Part shown: one piece after another, positions 33,290-44,849 of the stretch | Layout of the letters: each line of letters opens with the position of its first letter | Position numbering within the stretch: the first letter of the stretch is position 1 | DNA from: Diphasiastrum complanatum | Lineage: Eukaryota; Streptophyta; Lycopodiopsida; Lycopodiales; Lycopodiaceae | Length of the DNA stretch: 64,000 nt | Assembly: GCA_029204225.1 (NCBI GenBank) | Contig: CM055104.1 | Location: 39,486,527-39,550,526 of the forward strand | Direction of reading: 5' to 3' | Notes under the pieces: model-generated | What the model was told of the DNA's origin: nothing | Databases searched by the model: none | The model's input: only the letters and a program-made list of their open reading frames with translations | Position numbers and translations under genes: made by a program

Positions 33290-35094
33290 GAGCTCAAGGA
33301 GATTCAAATCCAAAACAAAGGTTGTTGCCACCACTCACACATTAAAACTCATACCAACAGAGATGGGTATTTTTGAGTGGAAAAATATGTAGGGAATAAA
33401 TTCTTCCGAGTTAATAATCATGGTCCTTTCGAGGGTTGCCGATGGTCAACTCTCCCTTGCTAAAATGGGCAAGGAATTTCAGAGGTCAGATTCTTTTTTG
33501 TTTTTAAATTACATTTCTTAATACTAATTGCATTTTTTTTTTTGGTGATATTGATCACTAATTTGTTTTCTAATACAAGCATACATTATTCATGAAAGTT
33601 CAAGAGGCCATGGTAACAGGGTTGAGCTACAAAGATTTTGAAGAGTGCCAGAGGCTTTATCCTCTGAGCAATAAAAATGAAGTCCTCACTCATTTATTTA
33701 TATTATTTAGAGATATGGTATTCACTTCACTCATGCTTAACACACAAACATATTAATTTTTTATTTTAATGACTCATATCTTATGCTAAGCATAGAATTG
33801 TATTCTCTAAGCTAGGATCTCAAGCTTAGCATAAATTTAATTTTTAAATATTTATTATGTTCATCCTATGCTAAGCATAGTGCATTCTTCATTTTACCTT
33901 GCTTAATATTAAAATTTTTTAATTATTTATTTGGTGTATCCTTTGCTAAGCATAGTTGCATTCTCTCTTCTTTCAGTCAGTTGAAGACAAGAAAAATAAA
34001 GTTATTTCAGAGCAGTATAAACAACATATTCTAAAAGCGAAGGCAAAAAAAAGAGACAAAGAAAGATTGACACAAGATTAGACTATTGCGAGGAGAATTC
34101 AACAGAGACATACCTCCCAAAATATGTCAATAATCAACCATGTTTTTACACTATGAAAGAAGGAGATTGTAGGGAGATTTGGCAAAATTTTTAAAGAAAA
34201 CACTCTTTGCATTGCCGACATCCCCAATGGATTTCAAATGAAAGAATCTCTAAATGATGATTGTCCATTGAAATTCACTGAGATCCATAGTGTGATGCAG
34301 AGATTTCTTGAAATCACAACTTCTCCTATTCGGAGAGTTGTGATATTCCATTCAAGTTGACAGTCGCTTTCATAGCAAAAAATACTTCTAACTTTTTGCA
34401 ATGCTGGGATTGGAAATTCTATCTGGTACGTTTTCAAGTTTTTAAAAACTTAATTTTATTTGTTTTAATTTTTATATATTCTATGTTTAGCATAGATTAT
34501 TGTTTAAAATAATAATTGAATGCATAATCATTGGTCATTATTCGTTGGATGACAAATGTTCTATGCTGTACTACAACACCACCAGCCTGACTAGGTTTGG
34601 GAACTTGTTCCAATTTTCAACAATAACAAAAAAATTGAAAAATTTGATGACAGGTTCCATGGCTTGTCCTTATCAAAAGCCACAACAGTTAATTAATCAT
34701 CTTATTCAAATTTTTTCACACCCAACAGATTGGATTTTAGATTTGTTTAGCGGTAGTAGTAGTACAAGTGCATGTGCTGTGCAAAAAGACAAACATGTTG
34801 CTGTTGTAGAATTAGATTCTAGCTTAGTAGAATTTGTAAAAATGCGAAAATTTGCCAAATAAATTAATTGAGGTAGGAAAGTCTACAGATGATGAAGACT
34901 CTGTAATTCCATTGTCGAAAGAACCACAACCTCCCGCTAGTGGGAAAGTGGGTCACACAAGGGACTTTGCAAATGTCATAGTTCAAGATTATAATGTTGT
35001 CACTATAGAGGAAATTGTCGAAGAAATTACCATTGTCTCTACTGAGGCTCCTCCAGAAAAGCCCAAAGACGTCAATGACCTTGATGATTTTTGA
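33290..35094 (+). pseudogene. Beta-class N6-adenine/N4-cytosine DNA methyltransferase-like gene, broken, with introns
   Basis: Exon-like segments: SELIIMVLSRVADGQLSLAK; then FMKVQEAMVTGLSYKDFEEC to LTHLFILFRDM; then VEDKKNKVISEQYKQHILKA. The catalytic-motif region reads CIADIPNGFQMK (34,208 on), followed by KFTEIHSVMQRFLEITTSPI and RRVVIFHS. The last part has CPYQKPQQLINHLIQIFSHP, WILDLFSGSSSTSACAVQ and HVAVVELDSSLVEFVKMRKF. The order motif IV (usually DPPY, here DIPN at 34,217-34,228) then motif I (usually FxGxG, here FSGSS at about 34,746-34,760) is that of beta-class DNA amino-methyltransferases of the N6_N4_Mtase type. Both key motifs are degenerate and there are stops, so it should be inactive. 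An acidic tail (34,852-35,094) follows in another frame. Confidence 0.7.
33776..34495. repeat. TATGCTNAGCATA palindromes in methyltransferase introns
   Basis: Copies: 33,781-33,795 (TTATGCTAAGCATAG), 33,822-33,833 (half, AAGCTTAGCATA), 33,866-33,880 (CTATGCTAAGCATAG), 33,941-33,955 (CTTTGCTAAGCATAG) and 34,481-34,495 (CTATGTTTAGCATAG). The first four lie in the spacer between the FRDM and VEDKKNK segments, and the fifth just before the last exon-like segment. The same palindrome fills the ends of the 43.8-57.0 kb element. Confidence 0.85.
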
Positions 35095-36289
35095 GAAGCA
35101 TGTATAAGACTATTTCGTCATTTTAAAGATTATATATGAATTTCAAACTTTTGTGGCATGAAGTTTTTAAATTCATTTATATTTTTTAATATTATTTGCT
35201 GCATGAAATATTTTCAAATATTATTTGCTACTTGAAATATTTTCAAATATTTTAAAATTTATTTTCAATGTTACAATAGTAGATATTATTTAAATTGGTA
35301 ATATATTTATCTTTTAAAATATTAAAATTTACTAACAAAATTTTAAGTTCTTAATTATGATGATGCTAAGAAAAAGATTCTTTTTCAAAAAATTTAAATA
35401 TTTTCAAAATTCATGTAATTCTAGATGTCCATTGAAGTAAATTTTTGTTTAATTAGAATTTGTGTGTTATAAAACTAAATTACATAAATATTTTTAAATA
35501 TGTACAAATTATTATTGTAATAAATTAGAAATATTAAAAATATATTAACTTGAATTTATATTGCGTTCATAAAAATTTATTGCAAACAATTTTTTTTAAT
35601 ATTCTAATATATTTGTTACAAGATAATTTTTCAAATAAGTAAAATAATTTTTTTTGCTGACCTCAGTATTTTTATATTTAATGATTTTATTTTTTATCAA
35701 TTAATTTAAAATACGTGCAAAATTGAATATGTTGTCAAAATTTTATATCTAACTTTCTAGTATGATTTTAGTTTTTAACAAAAGATGATATATTTTTAGC
35801 ATGATAATATAGAGTTTTCAAAGCATTTTGAATATAGACATTTTTAATTTGTTTATAAATATTATAAAAAATGGGTCTCCATATTATTTTTTTTTTTGTC
35901 ACCATTTTGTTTGTGTTTATATAATAATACACTAGAAAGCTATGTCTTCTATTATTAGTTTAAATTGTACTCTAATATGGTGCTTCAATTCGTTAAGAAA
36001 TTATTGTCCTTGGATAATAAGATAATAAGTGTATATAAATGCCATCAAAGTAGTTTAGTAAAGTTTTGGTGCTTTATATTAAATCTTTGAGAATATTATT
36101 TTGAATTTATGGGTACACCAATAGAGGATGATAGTATATTCAATTTGTATGTTGTTAGGTTTATAATGTTTAGCAAAATCCAAAAAAAAAAAATTAATAT
36201 TATATTTATTTCCCAAAAACAAATTTCTATTTAGGGTGTATGGGTATATGGTTTGCAAAGTAGGCTGTAGTGTTTACGCTTGAAAGTAT
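35095..36289. other. AT-rich gene-free stretch
   Basis: About 1.2 kb, extremely AT-rich, with many short runs of A and T. No frame, repeat array or RNA gene is seen. Confidence 0.6.
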
Positions 36290-36560
36290 TTGTTTTACGG
36301 TTTAGGGTTCAAGGACTAGGGTTTAGAGTTTAGGAAATAGGGTAAAAGGTTTAGACTTTAAATTTTAGATAAGGGTTTCAGATTTAGGAACCCAGAGTAA
36401 ATGGTTTAAAGTTTAAAGTTTAGGGTTTAGAGTTTAGGATTTTTGAAGTACGGTCTAGAGAGTAGGGTTTTAAGTTTAGGGTTTATGGTTTAGGGTTTAT
36501 AGTTTAAGGTTTATCGTCTAGGGTTTAGGGTTTAGAATTTAGCATTTAGGGTTTAAAGTT
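36290..36560. repeat. Degenerate interstitial telomere-like repeats (TTTAGGG type)
   Basis: Many GGTTTAGGGTTTAG words broken by variants (AGGGTTCAAGG, AGTTTAGGAAATAGGG). TTTAGGG is the Arabidopsis-type telomere repeat of most land plants. The array is short and diverged, so it is an internal remnant, not a chromosome end. Confidence 0.75.
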
Positions 36561-37525
36561 TGAGAGATTTCTAAAAAAAACCATAACAAACCAGCACATT
36601 GGGTGTTCTTACTTCTTATGTTCGCACCCAAACATTTACCCAAGTGAACTCTTTGTACGCTTCTGTTTCCTTGGATGGTCACCTTGTTGTTTTTCCAATC
36701 GTGGGAAACCTTGGCATTTCTTGACCAGAGTCTATTGCCCAGCTGTAGAATGCTGTAGCATGGATCCGTTGCTTTTTTGATGGCGGTAAATGATACTGAG
36801 TAAGGAATTCCATGTACCTTGGCACGAGCATTCCTTACTATCCCAATATCGTTTACTATGAAGCCATCCGCCATCCTCAAATTATACGGGGCTTTAGTGG
36901 ATTTATCTAAACCTAGCGCCAGTCACCGTTCCTCTATTATCAAGTTTACAACTGATCCTTCATCTAGCACCACATTGTAGATTGTCTATCTTGCAATCAT
37001 AATACTGATACCTGGCATATGTTAATCGATTTCAATCGATACAACTAGTGGTGTTGTTGTTTATTGTTAGACTCTCTCCCTTGTTGTGAATATCTTTCCA
37101 TAGATATTGAGGGGGTAATCCACTGGTGAAGGAATCCGTCGTGCTTGGAGATAGTTGGGGTGGTGGCCTCGCCATCGTCATGTCCAGTTGTCGGAAACAA
37201 GTAATCTTGCAATTTCGGTGCTACCCAAATCAGTTGGTCGATAGTAAATTTTGTATTTTGAATACTTTGTGTGCATCATTAATAGCCTGTGGGTGGTATC
37301 CTTAGAACTACAGTTCGATTTTGGAGTAGGTGAGCTGATTGTATCAGTTGGAATGAAGCCAGGTAAGCCCTCCCATTCATTGGTTAGACCCAAGTCTTCC
37401 AATGTGGGTAGTTTCTCACCCTGCTGCATCTCCGCAAGCAAGTTAATCATTGAGTCACAAAGTTGGTCCTCCCTTTTCCACTCTACGGGTATCTTACCGG
37501 TTGTGGGGTTTGTGTTCATGTAGCA
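36539..37525 (-). pseudogene. Ty3/gypsy gag end and aspartic protease
   Basis: Reading leftward: KIPVEWKREDQLCDSMINLL and LPTLEDLGLTNEWEGLPGFI (gag end), then a broken protease start DEGSVVNLI, where the usual DSG/DTG active site is DEG, and LALGLDKST. The protease body follows: MADGFIVNDIGIVRNARAKV, HGIPYSVSF, DPCYSILQLGNRLW and AKVSHDWKNNKVTIQGNRSV. LQLGNRLW stands where LLGRPWL is usual, so it is damaged. The protease would cut the gag-pol polyprotein. No reverse transcriptase follows; telomere-like repeats do. Confidence 0.75.
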
Positions 37526-37667
37526 TTTGGTCCTTTGTCGATTTGGACTTGGATTGCATGGTCACTACTACAACTTGTGAAATCGGACTATTAATGATAA
37601 TACTTGAAGTGTTGAAACTGAATAGCATGATTTTTGAAATACATGATGTTAGATAACCAAAACAAAA

Positions 37668-37985
37668 GTTGTCCATTAATAGCTAGAAGCTGTCCCAATG
37701 ATAGCTAGAAGTTGATAGCTAGAAGCTTTTTGTGGATAGGTAGAAGCTGTCCATTGATAGCTTCATTCATTTGATAGCTAGAATGTATCCATTAATACTA
37801 GATGTTGTCCATTGAAAGCTAGAAACTGTCCATTGATAGCTTCATTGATAACTAGAAGCTTTCTATGGATAGGTAGAAGTTGTCCATTGATAGCTAGAAG
37901 ATGTCTATGGATAGCTAGAAGCTTTCTATGGATAGGTAGAAGCTGTCCATTGATAGCGAGAAGCTGTCCATTGTAGTTGCTACCG
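37668..37985. repeat. Minisatellite, GATAGCTAGAAGCTGTCCATT type
   Basis: Around a dozen irregular copies of TAGCTAGAAGCT(G/T) alternating with GTCCATTGATAG or TTCTATGGATAGG, unit about 21-27 bp. It starts right after the gypsy gag end. The Leu/Ile/His-rich frame on minus is an artefact of the repeat. Confidence 0.85.
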
Positions 37986-37989
37986 ATGT

Positions 37990-39010
37990 TCATGCACGAA
38001 TATGCTCTACAAAAAAGGTCTTAAACCCTAGACCATCAACGATAAAGCCTAAACCCTAAACTTTGAACAATAAATCCTAGACTCTGAACCCTGTGAAGAA
38101 TAAAAAGCTATCCAACTTGTCTATAGGGGTTGATGAGGGAAATCATCTTGCTTGTGCATTTACAAGTTGTAAATATTATTCTCTAGCATGTACAAACTCG
38201 AGCTACATGACATGCACAATGTCTAGATGGTCATATTTCACTTCGTTCCATTGTATATATCAAAGGTATGTGAATTGAGCACATGACCTTATAGATTAGG
38301 GCAAGTTTGAGTTAGGTAGATCTAGATTTGATGACATGCATAAAACTAGATGACATGCAAAATTAGTTAGAGTGCATGAATGCAACATGCAAGTCAGTAT
38401 ACATGTTCTACACATGTCCAAGTCATCAAGGGAAGTCACATGCAAGACATGAAAAGACTATTTGATACATGCATGTAGTTTTGTAGGTTCATAGTTGAGA
38501 ATTTGACATTTGGCAAAGTAGGTAGGAGTTAGGTGCAATTTTAGCATGCAAGCTGTTAGGTGTCAATATGGTAATAGTTTACACTTGATTAGGTGTAGGG
38601 AATGCATTGAATGCAAGTAATACCACAAATTTTGGCTCTCCTATATATGTGCATATCATTCTCATTCATATCTAATGATGAATCAAGCTTTGGTAATGTC
38701 ATAATGTCAAAACTGGATCTCATGCTATTTTGCTTGTTTTGATATTCTCTCTCTAACTCGAGATTGGTGTCTTCTTCATATATTATTTTGGTTATGTGTT
38801 CTCTCTATTTGTGAGGAATTAGTTTTGCTTTGATCTGTAGCATTCTAGATTGTGCTCTAGCCTTGGATCTGTTGGTAGATTGCAGGATTGCTCTACAAGT
38901 GTTTTGTGTGCCACCACAAAGCATGGTCAAGATCATTCACACATTTGTTGTGGATCCCCACACGTGTGAAGTTGCTGGATTTTTCACAAACCCTAAACGC
39001 TATTGAGAAA
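37990..39010. other. Gene-free stretch with a possible solo LTR
   Basis: No coding signal. 38,554 (TGTTAGGTGTCAATATGG) to 38,988 (GATTTTTCACA) has LTR-like ends, a TATA-like CTATATATG at 38,642, and an end (ACACGTGTGAAG) resembling the copia E LTR. No PBS, purine tract or target duplication supports it, so the call is weak. Confidence 0.35.
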
Positions 39011-40085
39011 TGCCGGTCAACAATGCAAGAAGGTGAATGACATGAAAGTGGCCCACTAGAAACAGAATGAAAGAGAACAAATTTGCCTCATAAACATCGA
39101 GACCGATGACAAGCCAAAAAACCTTTCGATAGATGCGGATATTCTCGCGTAGGTGGGAGAGGACGCCGAGAAGCTATTCCAAAAATTCAAGGATGTTTTG
39201 CTTGGTCCTATCGTGACCTCAAAGCCATCCTTGCGTTGCTTGATCAACATCGTATTGAATTGGATAGTACAATACCATTTGATCACCAGGCGCGGTATTG
39301 TACAAATCCCAATTACGCCAAAGTAGCTGAGGATATCGATAAACTAGTGCTGGCCGGATTCTTGAACCAGTAGACCACGCTACCCAATTATCACTTATCG
39401 TGGATGTATCGAAGAGAAATGGAAAACTTTGTATATGCATTGATTATCGTAAGCTCAATGACGCTACAAAAAAGGACCCTACTCATCACCATTCTCGGAC
39501 TCTGTCCTGGACATGGTAGTCGGGCACGAGGTATACTCCTTCATGGATGCTTATTTAGGGTATTGTCAAATCTTCATCGCGCATGAGGACCGATAGAAGA
39601 TGACATTTATTACCGATTGGGGCGCATATGTATGGATGAAGATGCCTTTCGGAATAAAGAGCGCACCGCCTACATACCAATGAGCGGTTAACCAGATGTT
39701 CAAGGAGTATTTGGATGAATCCATGAAGATTTTTCTTGATGATTTTAGCATTTTCAATGATCTGGCTACCCATTTGGAGAAACTCTGGAAGTGTTTTGAA
39801 TGTTGTCGGGAGTATGGTATTAGCTTTAATTCTAAAAACCATTTGTTCTTTGTGGCTTTAGGACTAATTATAGGTTACATTGTTTCGAAGGCCAAAAATC
39901 CCCTGAGCCTCAAAAGATCAAAGCAGTCTTGGATATGCCTGAACCAAGCAACCCAAATGACATCTTGGTATTTAATGGTATTGCTTAGTTTAGTTAACCT
40001 TTGCTTTATTCAAGACTATGGCATTGATCACTAAATTGATGAAGAAGGATGCATCATTCTCTTGGAGCAACCTATGCCAAAAAGC
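39010..40085 (+). pseudogene. Ty3/gypsy reverse transcriptase fragment
   Basis: Three frames are needed. ARYCTNPNYAKVAEDIDKLV leads to AGFLNQ and a stop; then FMDAYLGYCQIFIAHEDR (motif A), FITDWGAYVWMKMPFGIKSA and PPTYQ (motif B); then MFKEYLDESMKIFLDDFSIF (motif C, FLDD in place of YxDD) and HLEKLWKCFECCREYGIS. The catalytic Asp pair remains, but stops and frameshifts disable it. Cut at about 40,085 by the left arm of the outer inverted repeat. Confidence 0.85.
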
Positions 40086-42117
40086 ATCTATATATAGATG
40101 TTTGAAATATAAATATAAGACTTTTCATCTGTAGAATAGGGACTTTTCGTGCTGCAGAAGTTTTAAATTTGGATTCAATTTAATATAATAAAAATTGGAT
40201 ATAAGGAATAATGACTCAGTTTTAGATGGATGAATCTATGATAAATTTAGACTTACATTTCTATTTCCCAAATAACTATCTGCAGTTCACCTTTCCATTC
40301 AGCAGGGAAGTATCCCGAACTAGTGACATTAAGGTGCATAAACATTGATAATCTAAGCAAAAGACCTTCTCATCACGATGTTCTTATATCTTGAAGAGAA
40401 TGAACTATATAGCTTTTATTGTCTATTTCAATCCACAAATTTACATGCAAAGAAACTTTCAAAGTAGCAAATGACAATGATTTTTCTATTGTGCACAACA
40501 TGTCAAGTATGATGAAACAAATGTTATTGAGTCTTGTGTTTTACATGTCTTTTGTCAAGTTCAAAATTTCTAGCAGGCAATAACAGTATCAAAACCATAA
40601 TCTTGCGGAATTTCTAGGCCAAATGAAAGAGGGATTTGAAAAATTGTTGCTAACCGACTAAAACTACATGAACTATTAACACTAGAAGTCATTGGAAAGA
40701 CTCAGGTAGAGCCTGCTTAAAGGCCTCGTAATTGTTGATTATAGTCACATGCTCTGGATATTGCTGGGGGATTTCTGGCCAAGCCCTAATTCCAACCTGG
40801 CAATTCTTCACAAAATGATCAAGGCATCCAATATCTTGCAGATGAGCAGTATCATTGTGATCTTTGATGACCTTCTTAGTGATAGCTTTGAAAGCCTCCA
40901 AGTCCCGGCTACTTGGGGAATCTCCATAGACCCCATAAGCGCGGCATGCCATCTACAAACAAGACCGATTAAGAAATTAAATCAAATTAGCAGGAACCAA
41001 AAAACTTGCCAAGTCCTGAAAACATAATCACAAGCATGCTGAAATCAGAGAACTACAAACAGAATCAAAACAACAATCTCTTACCAACACGCCTTGACAG
41101 ATGGTCTCGTGTCGTAAAATTGCCGGCAATCCCTAGTCTCTTGACCTTTCTTCTAAATACTCCACTGAAGGATCTCTTCTGCAGCGAGTACGATATCTCT
41201 CTCCAAGAACCCGAACAAGAGCTTCATGTGCAGGTTACTCCTGCGCTCGAGTTCGAGGATCCGAAAGTCGTTGCTCACTCTGGCGGCTCTCCTGTCCGAA
41301 TCCTCTGGGATGAGAGGGGAAAATTGTTTGGGATGAGGTGGGGATTAGCCATGGTACTCCTGCGTCACCAATCAATTTTTCAAAACAAATCGCATTCTCA
41401 TAGCAATTGTCAAGAAACCACAACCCAATTTCAAGAATCCCTCATCCCCAAATGCCATCGCAAAAGCCCACAACCTCGCTACAGCCCTCCACAACCCTCA
41501 GATACAAAATAAAATTGAAGCAACTGTATACACCAAAGACAAGAAATTGATAACCCCCTAGACGTTAAACCCAAGAGTACTCTTGTTTATAAAAACATCA
41601 GACTGTAGCACACAAGTCCCTACTAAAGCCACTTGCATTCAAGAAACCTTAACACAACACTTTCCAATTCAATGCCATCGCAATTTTACTTGCAAAATGG
41701 GACCATAAAATTCGTTCCAACAAGCTCCTGTGTCGCTCGCCAACTGACTCAAATTACGATTAGAAAGTTTGTTCACTAGTTTCTGCTAGAAACACACTTG
41801 AGACATGTCATAGAAGAACTTGCTGAAATCATCTGCATGTGAACTGGATTACCGTAGGACATCGATTCCTATTAACACTTGACATGATAGATCATAGGTA
41901 GGATGACTGTTCAATTGAGAGAAAATACCTTGAAAACTTTGAGAACTGTGATTTTGTGAATCGTTTTGATCTGCAGCAATTCTGCTGGAGTTAGTTTTGA
42001 TTGCAAAACTGTTGATACAACTGCATGCAAAATCCTTTCACCTCTGTTGCAAACCGATCACCGGTCTGCCAAGGAAAACATGCTCAACTTTGAAAAAGCC
42101 ACATCCAATTCCATTTC
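40086..42117. repeat. Outer inverted repeat, left arm
   Basis: The reverse complement of this stretch matches 60,404-62,100 plus 63,005-63,163 at roughly 95% by eye. Landmarks are TCTATATATAG at the outer edge, the two-exon gene, and GGCAGACCGGTGATCGG near the inner edge. The inner end is cut by a copia LTR at 42,118. The right arm carries a ~900-bp replacement that this arm lacks. Confidence 0.85.
40689..41352 (-). pseudogene. Two-exon gene of unknown function, left copy
   Basis: Exon 2 (40,952-40,689) is open for 87 codons: MACRAYGVYGDSPSSRDLEA, FKAITKKVIKDHNDTAHLQD, IGCLDHFVKNCQVGIRAWPE, ending ALPESFQ. Exon 1 (about 41,352-41,085, ATG at 41,352) carries a 1-base loss in a C run near its start and a TAG in the ILQWSI region, so this copy is dead. 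The donor is GTAAG at about 41,084, the acceptor CAG/TAG just before ATGGCATGCC. A 27-bp in-frame segment missing from the right copy is present here. Small soluble protein; no known domain recognised. Confidence 0.6.
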
Positions 42118-43804
42118 TGTTGGGTTAATATTGATATGGGTTGGACATACTGCAATTGAAGTTAGATCATAACCATAGTTAATGCATAAAGTTAGCTAAA
42201 GTTAGTTTCTTGTCACGGGAACAAGAAGGTCGTAAATAGTATTTTCTTGATACGCATCGTAAATGCGTTATATGTACAGATGACTCCTTTTCGTAATGTA
42301 CTCTCGAATGTTGCTTTGGGCTGTCGAATTTCTCTCACATTTGTGATCGCTTGTGTAATCATCTGTAAATCATTTCTCTTTGATTGTCTGAATTCGCTTT
42401 TGTCATTAGCTGAATGGTTAAAGAGGATTTCATCTCAACAAAGGTCATGGGCCCATGACGCGGATGATCTGATTTCTTGCGAGGCATGTGAATCGAATGA
42501 TCTGATTTCTTGCGAGGCGTGTAAATCGTGTACTGCTGAGAGTAACAGTATCTTGGTTGGGATCCATAGCACGCGACGACAGTCACATCGACAAAGCAAG
42601 CTTGAGTGAGTCGAGAACCATCGATCAGGGATGACGACTGACAGCGGAGCAGACTTCAAAATGATCGAGCGCCTGGACGGACCAAATTACTCAGCCTGGA
42701 GCTGGAAGTTGAAGATCCTCCTGAGAGAGGAAGGTCTTTGGGGGGGTGATTGATGGAAGCGAGGTGATTGAGATGGACGAGGAGGGACGTCCCAAGAACG
42801 CGGTCCAGGCGGAGGCCATCAATGTGAAGGAGGCCAAAGCTTACATGATATTATGCATGGTGCTAGGGGACGCAATAGTCGTGCAAGTGCGAGACACTGA
42901 AACGGCCAAGGAGGTTTGGCAAGCGTTCAAGAAGACTTATGAGGCGACTGGTTTTTCGAGCATACTGACCCTGCATCGGCAGCTTGGCACAATCAAGATG
43001 ATTGAAGGGGATTCAGTGGCAGGACACATTGACAAGATCAAATCTATTTGGAGGCAAATGGAAACTACAGGAGCTGTATTGGACAAGAGGCAGCTGATCT
43101 ACATGCTGATAACCAGCCTGCCTGCGAGCTATGATCCCCTAGTCATGACCTTGGATGGTTTTGAAGAAAAACTCGATCTGGATTTCATGACCATAAGGTT
43201 GCTGCAGGAAGAGGCACGACAAAAGGTTAACCCAGCATTCAGACGAGATGGCGCTGTTATCAAGCTTCAGGAGGATCAGATCAAGGATGGAAAGCAGCCC
43301 AACGGCAAGCAGGGAGGAGGACAAGGATGGAGTGATGAAAGAAAGAAGAAATCAGAGAAAAAGTGTTTCTACTGTGACCAAGTTGGACACTTCATTCGAC
43401 ACTGCAGAAAGAAAAAAGAAGATCTAAAGCTGGGTGAGAACTCTGAGGCCAACTTGGTCGAGGAAGATGATGAACCACCCAAAGTATATGGCTTGATGGT
43501 GGTAATCAAAGGAGAAGACAACGAATCTGATGTCTCATCAGGAAACGAAAGCATGGTAAAACTTGACGTCACTAAGGAACAAGCGAACGAGACAATGGAT
43601 TCTTGCTGGTACCTGGATTCGGGCGCAACGTCTCATATGACGTTTGAAAGAAAAGGGTACATCACGTATGAATTGGTCACCACAAAGAGGGAGATCACTG
43701 TAGGAGATAGAGGAAGAGCAATGTGGTTGGCGTTGGATATGTTGCGATATGGCTGGGTGGAGGATGAGAACTGGTAATCCAAGAGGTGCTTCATGTACCA
43801 AACT
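42118..43804 (+). mobile_element. Ty1/copia 5' fragment (copia D)
   Basis: An LTR-like block starts TGTTGGGTTAATATTG at 42,118, inside the outer inverted-repeat arm, and probably ends near 42,548 (GAGAGTAACA). A leader and gag-protease follow from 42,631. The element is cut within protease at about 43,805 by the left end of the palindrome-rich transposon. Within the LTR, GATCTGATTTCTTGCGAGGC repeats twice (42,467 and 42,500). Confidence 0.75.
42631..43804 (+). pseudogene. copia D gag-protease
   Basis: ATG at 42,631 begins a classic copia gag (MIERLDGPNYSAWSWKLKIL, then EEGLWG). A run of seven G (42,740-42,746) breaks the frame; the next frame continues VIDGSEVIEMDEEGRPKNAV for about 340 codons: AKAYMILCMVLGDAIVVQVR (capsid), LIYMLITSLPASYDPLVMTL, zinc knuckle CFYCDQVGHFIRHC (43,363-43,404) and protease WYLDSGATSHMT (Asp at about 43,616). 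It ends LHVPNLG at the transposon junction. It is the least decayed gag in the window, so probably one of the younger insertions. Confidence 0.9.
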
Positions 43805-43849
43805 TAGGTTTTTAAAACATATTAAATCCAAGACAAGAAAAAAAAAGTA

Positions 43850-44250
43850 TTTTCTATGTTGAGCATAGAAAATGCTTTTATTTTACAACTATTGGCTATG
43901 CTCAGCCTAGAAACCTTTCTTCCTCGCCCCCGGGTCTTATGCTGAGCATAAGACCTCTTCAATCTTTAAGTGGCTATGTTGTGCTCAACATAAGATATTC
44001 TCTTAGTCTCTCCCGACTTCTATGCTGAGCATAGCCGTTCTAACTCAACGCGTTTATGTTATGCTGAGCATAGGATCTCCTCTTTCACTCATCCACATTC
44101 TATGCTTTTCTCCTGAGATGATTGCGGCACAATATTAAACTTTTCTCTTGAGATGATTGTGGCACAATATTGGTCTACGCTATGCTAAGCATAAGATTTA
44201 TATCTTTTTAAATAAACTAAACCTTTGTAATACTATGCTGAGCATAGAGA
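43850..44250. repeat. Cluster of TATGCTNAGCATA palindromes, left arm
   Basis: Perfect or near copies occur near 43,854 (CTATGTTGAGCATAG), 43,903, 43,937 (CTTATGCTGAGCATAAG), 43,975, 44,020, 44,055, 44,180 (CTATGCTAAGCATAAG) and 44,233, with one more at about 44,791. Spacing is 35-60 bp for most. Arrays of short repeats near transposon ends are often transposase-binding sites; that role here is inferred. Confidence 0.9.
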
Positions 44251-44849
44251 AAAACTTTTAAAAAGTAAAAAATTACAAATATTACCTGGATAAAACGTGG
44301 ATTGTTGATAGATTTGCGCGAGATTATAGGAGGTCGTCGAATGAATGCTTCTATCGCTCCGACGACAACCTTGAACACAAATGAGGTGCCATGTCTTACT
44401 TATAAATAGAAGAAATTTGACCTTTAAACTTTAATGGGGCCCTTTTCGGCCGAATACTAGTACTATCAAAAAAAAGTTTTACGATTTATTTTGTGACCAA
44501 CTTTTTCGATGACTGCCACCGTGTCAAATCTACCAACCTAACCCTACTGTTAGAAGAAAAGCCTGACCATAACTTAAACCCTAATCCTAACCTTTCAACA
44601 TTTAAGAGATGTCTTTTGCAGTTGGAAATTATCTTTGTTATTGTTGACTTTATGTTAAATGCGCTCTTTGCGAATTTCAGTGTGTAGTTATGCTAGTGTT
44701 GGCATGGTCTGTGTAACTATCACTGACATTACATAATGTAAAATTTTTGTTTGTTGTGCTATTTTCACGTTCACATTTTTGTTTCTATCTATGCTTAGCA
44801 TAGGACTAGAATAAAATTGTTACATTTTTGCAATGGCAAATAGTTATTC

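Noticed and set aside
36290..36560. A true telomere
   Set aside because: The array is short, degenerate and flanked on both sides by ordinary repeats.
37668..37985. CRISPR-like array
   Set aside because: Units are irregular, have no constant repeat with unique spacers, and the sequence is eukaryotic.
42359..42659. Two minus-strand frames of 74-75 codons
   Set aside because: They lie in the copia D LTR and come from an internal repeat.
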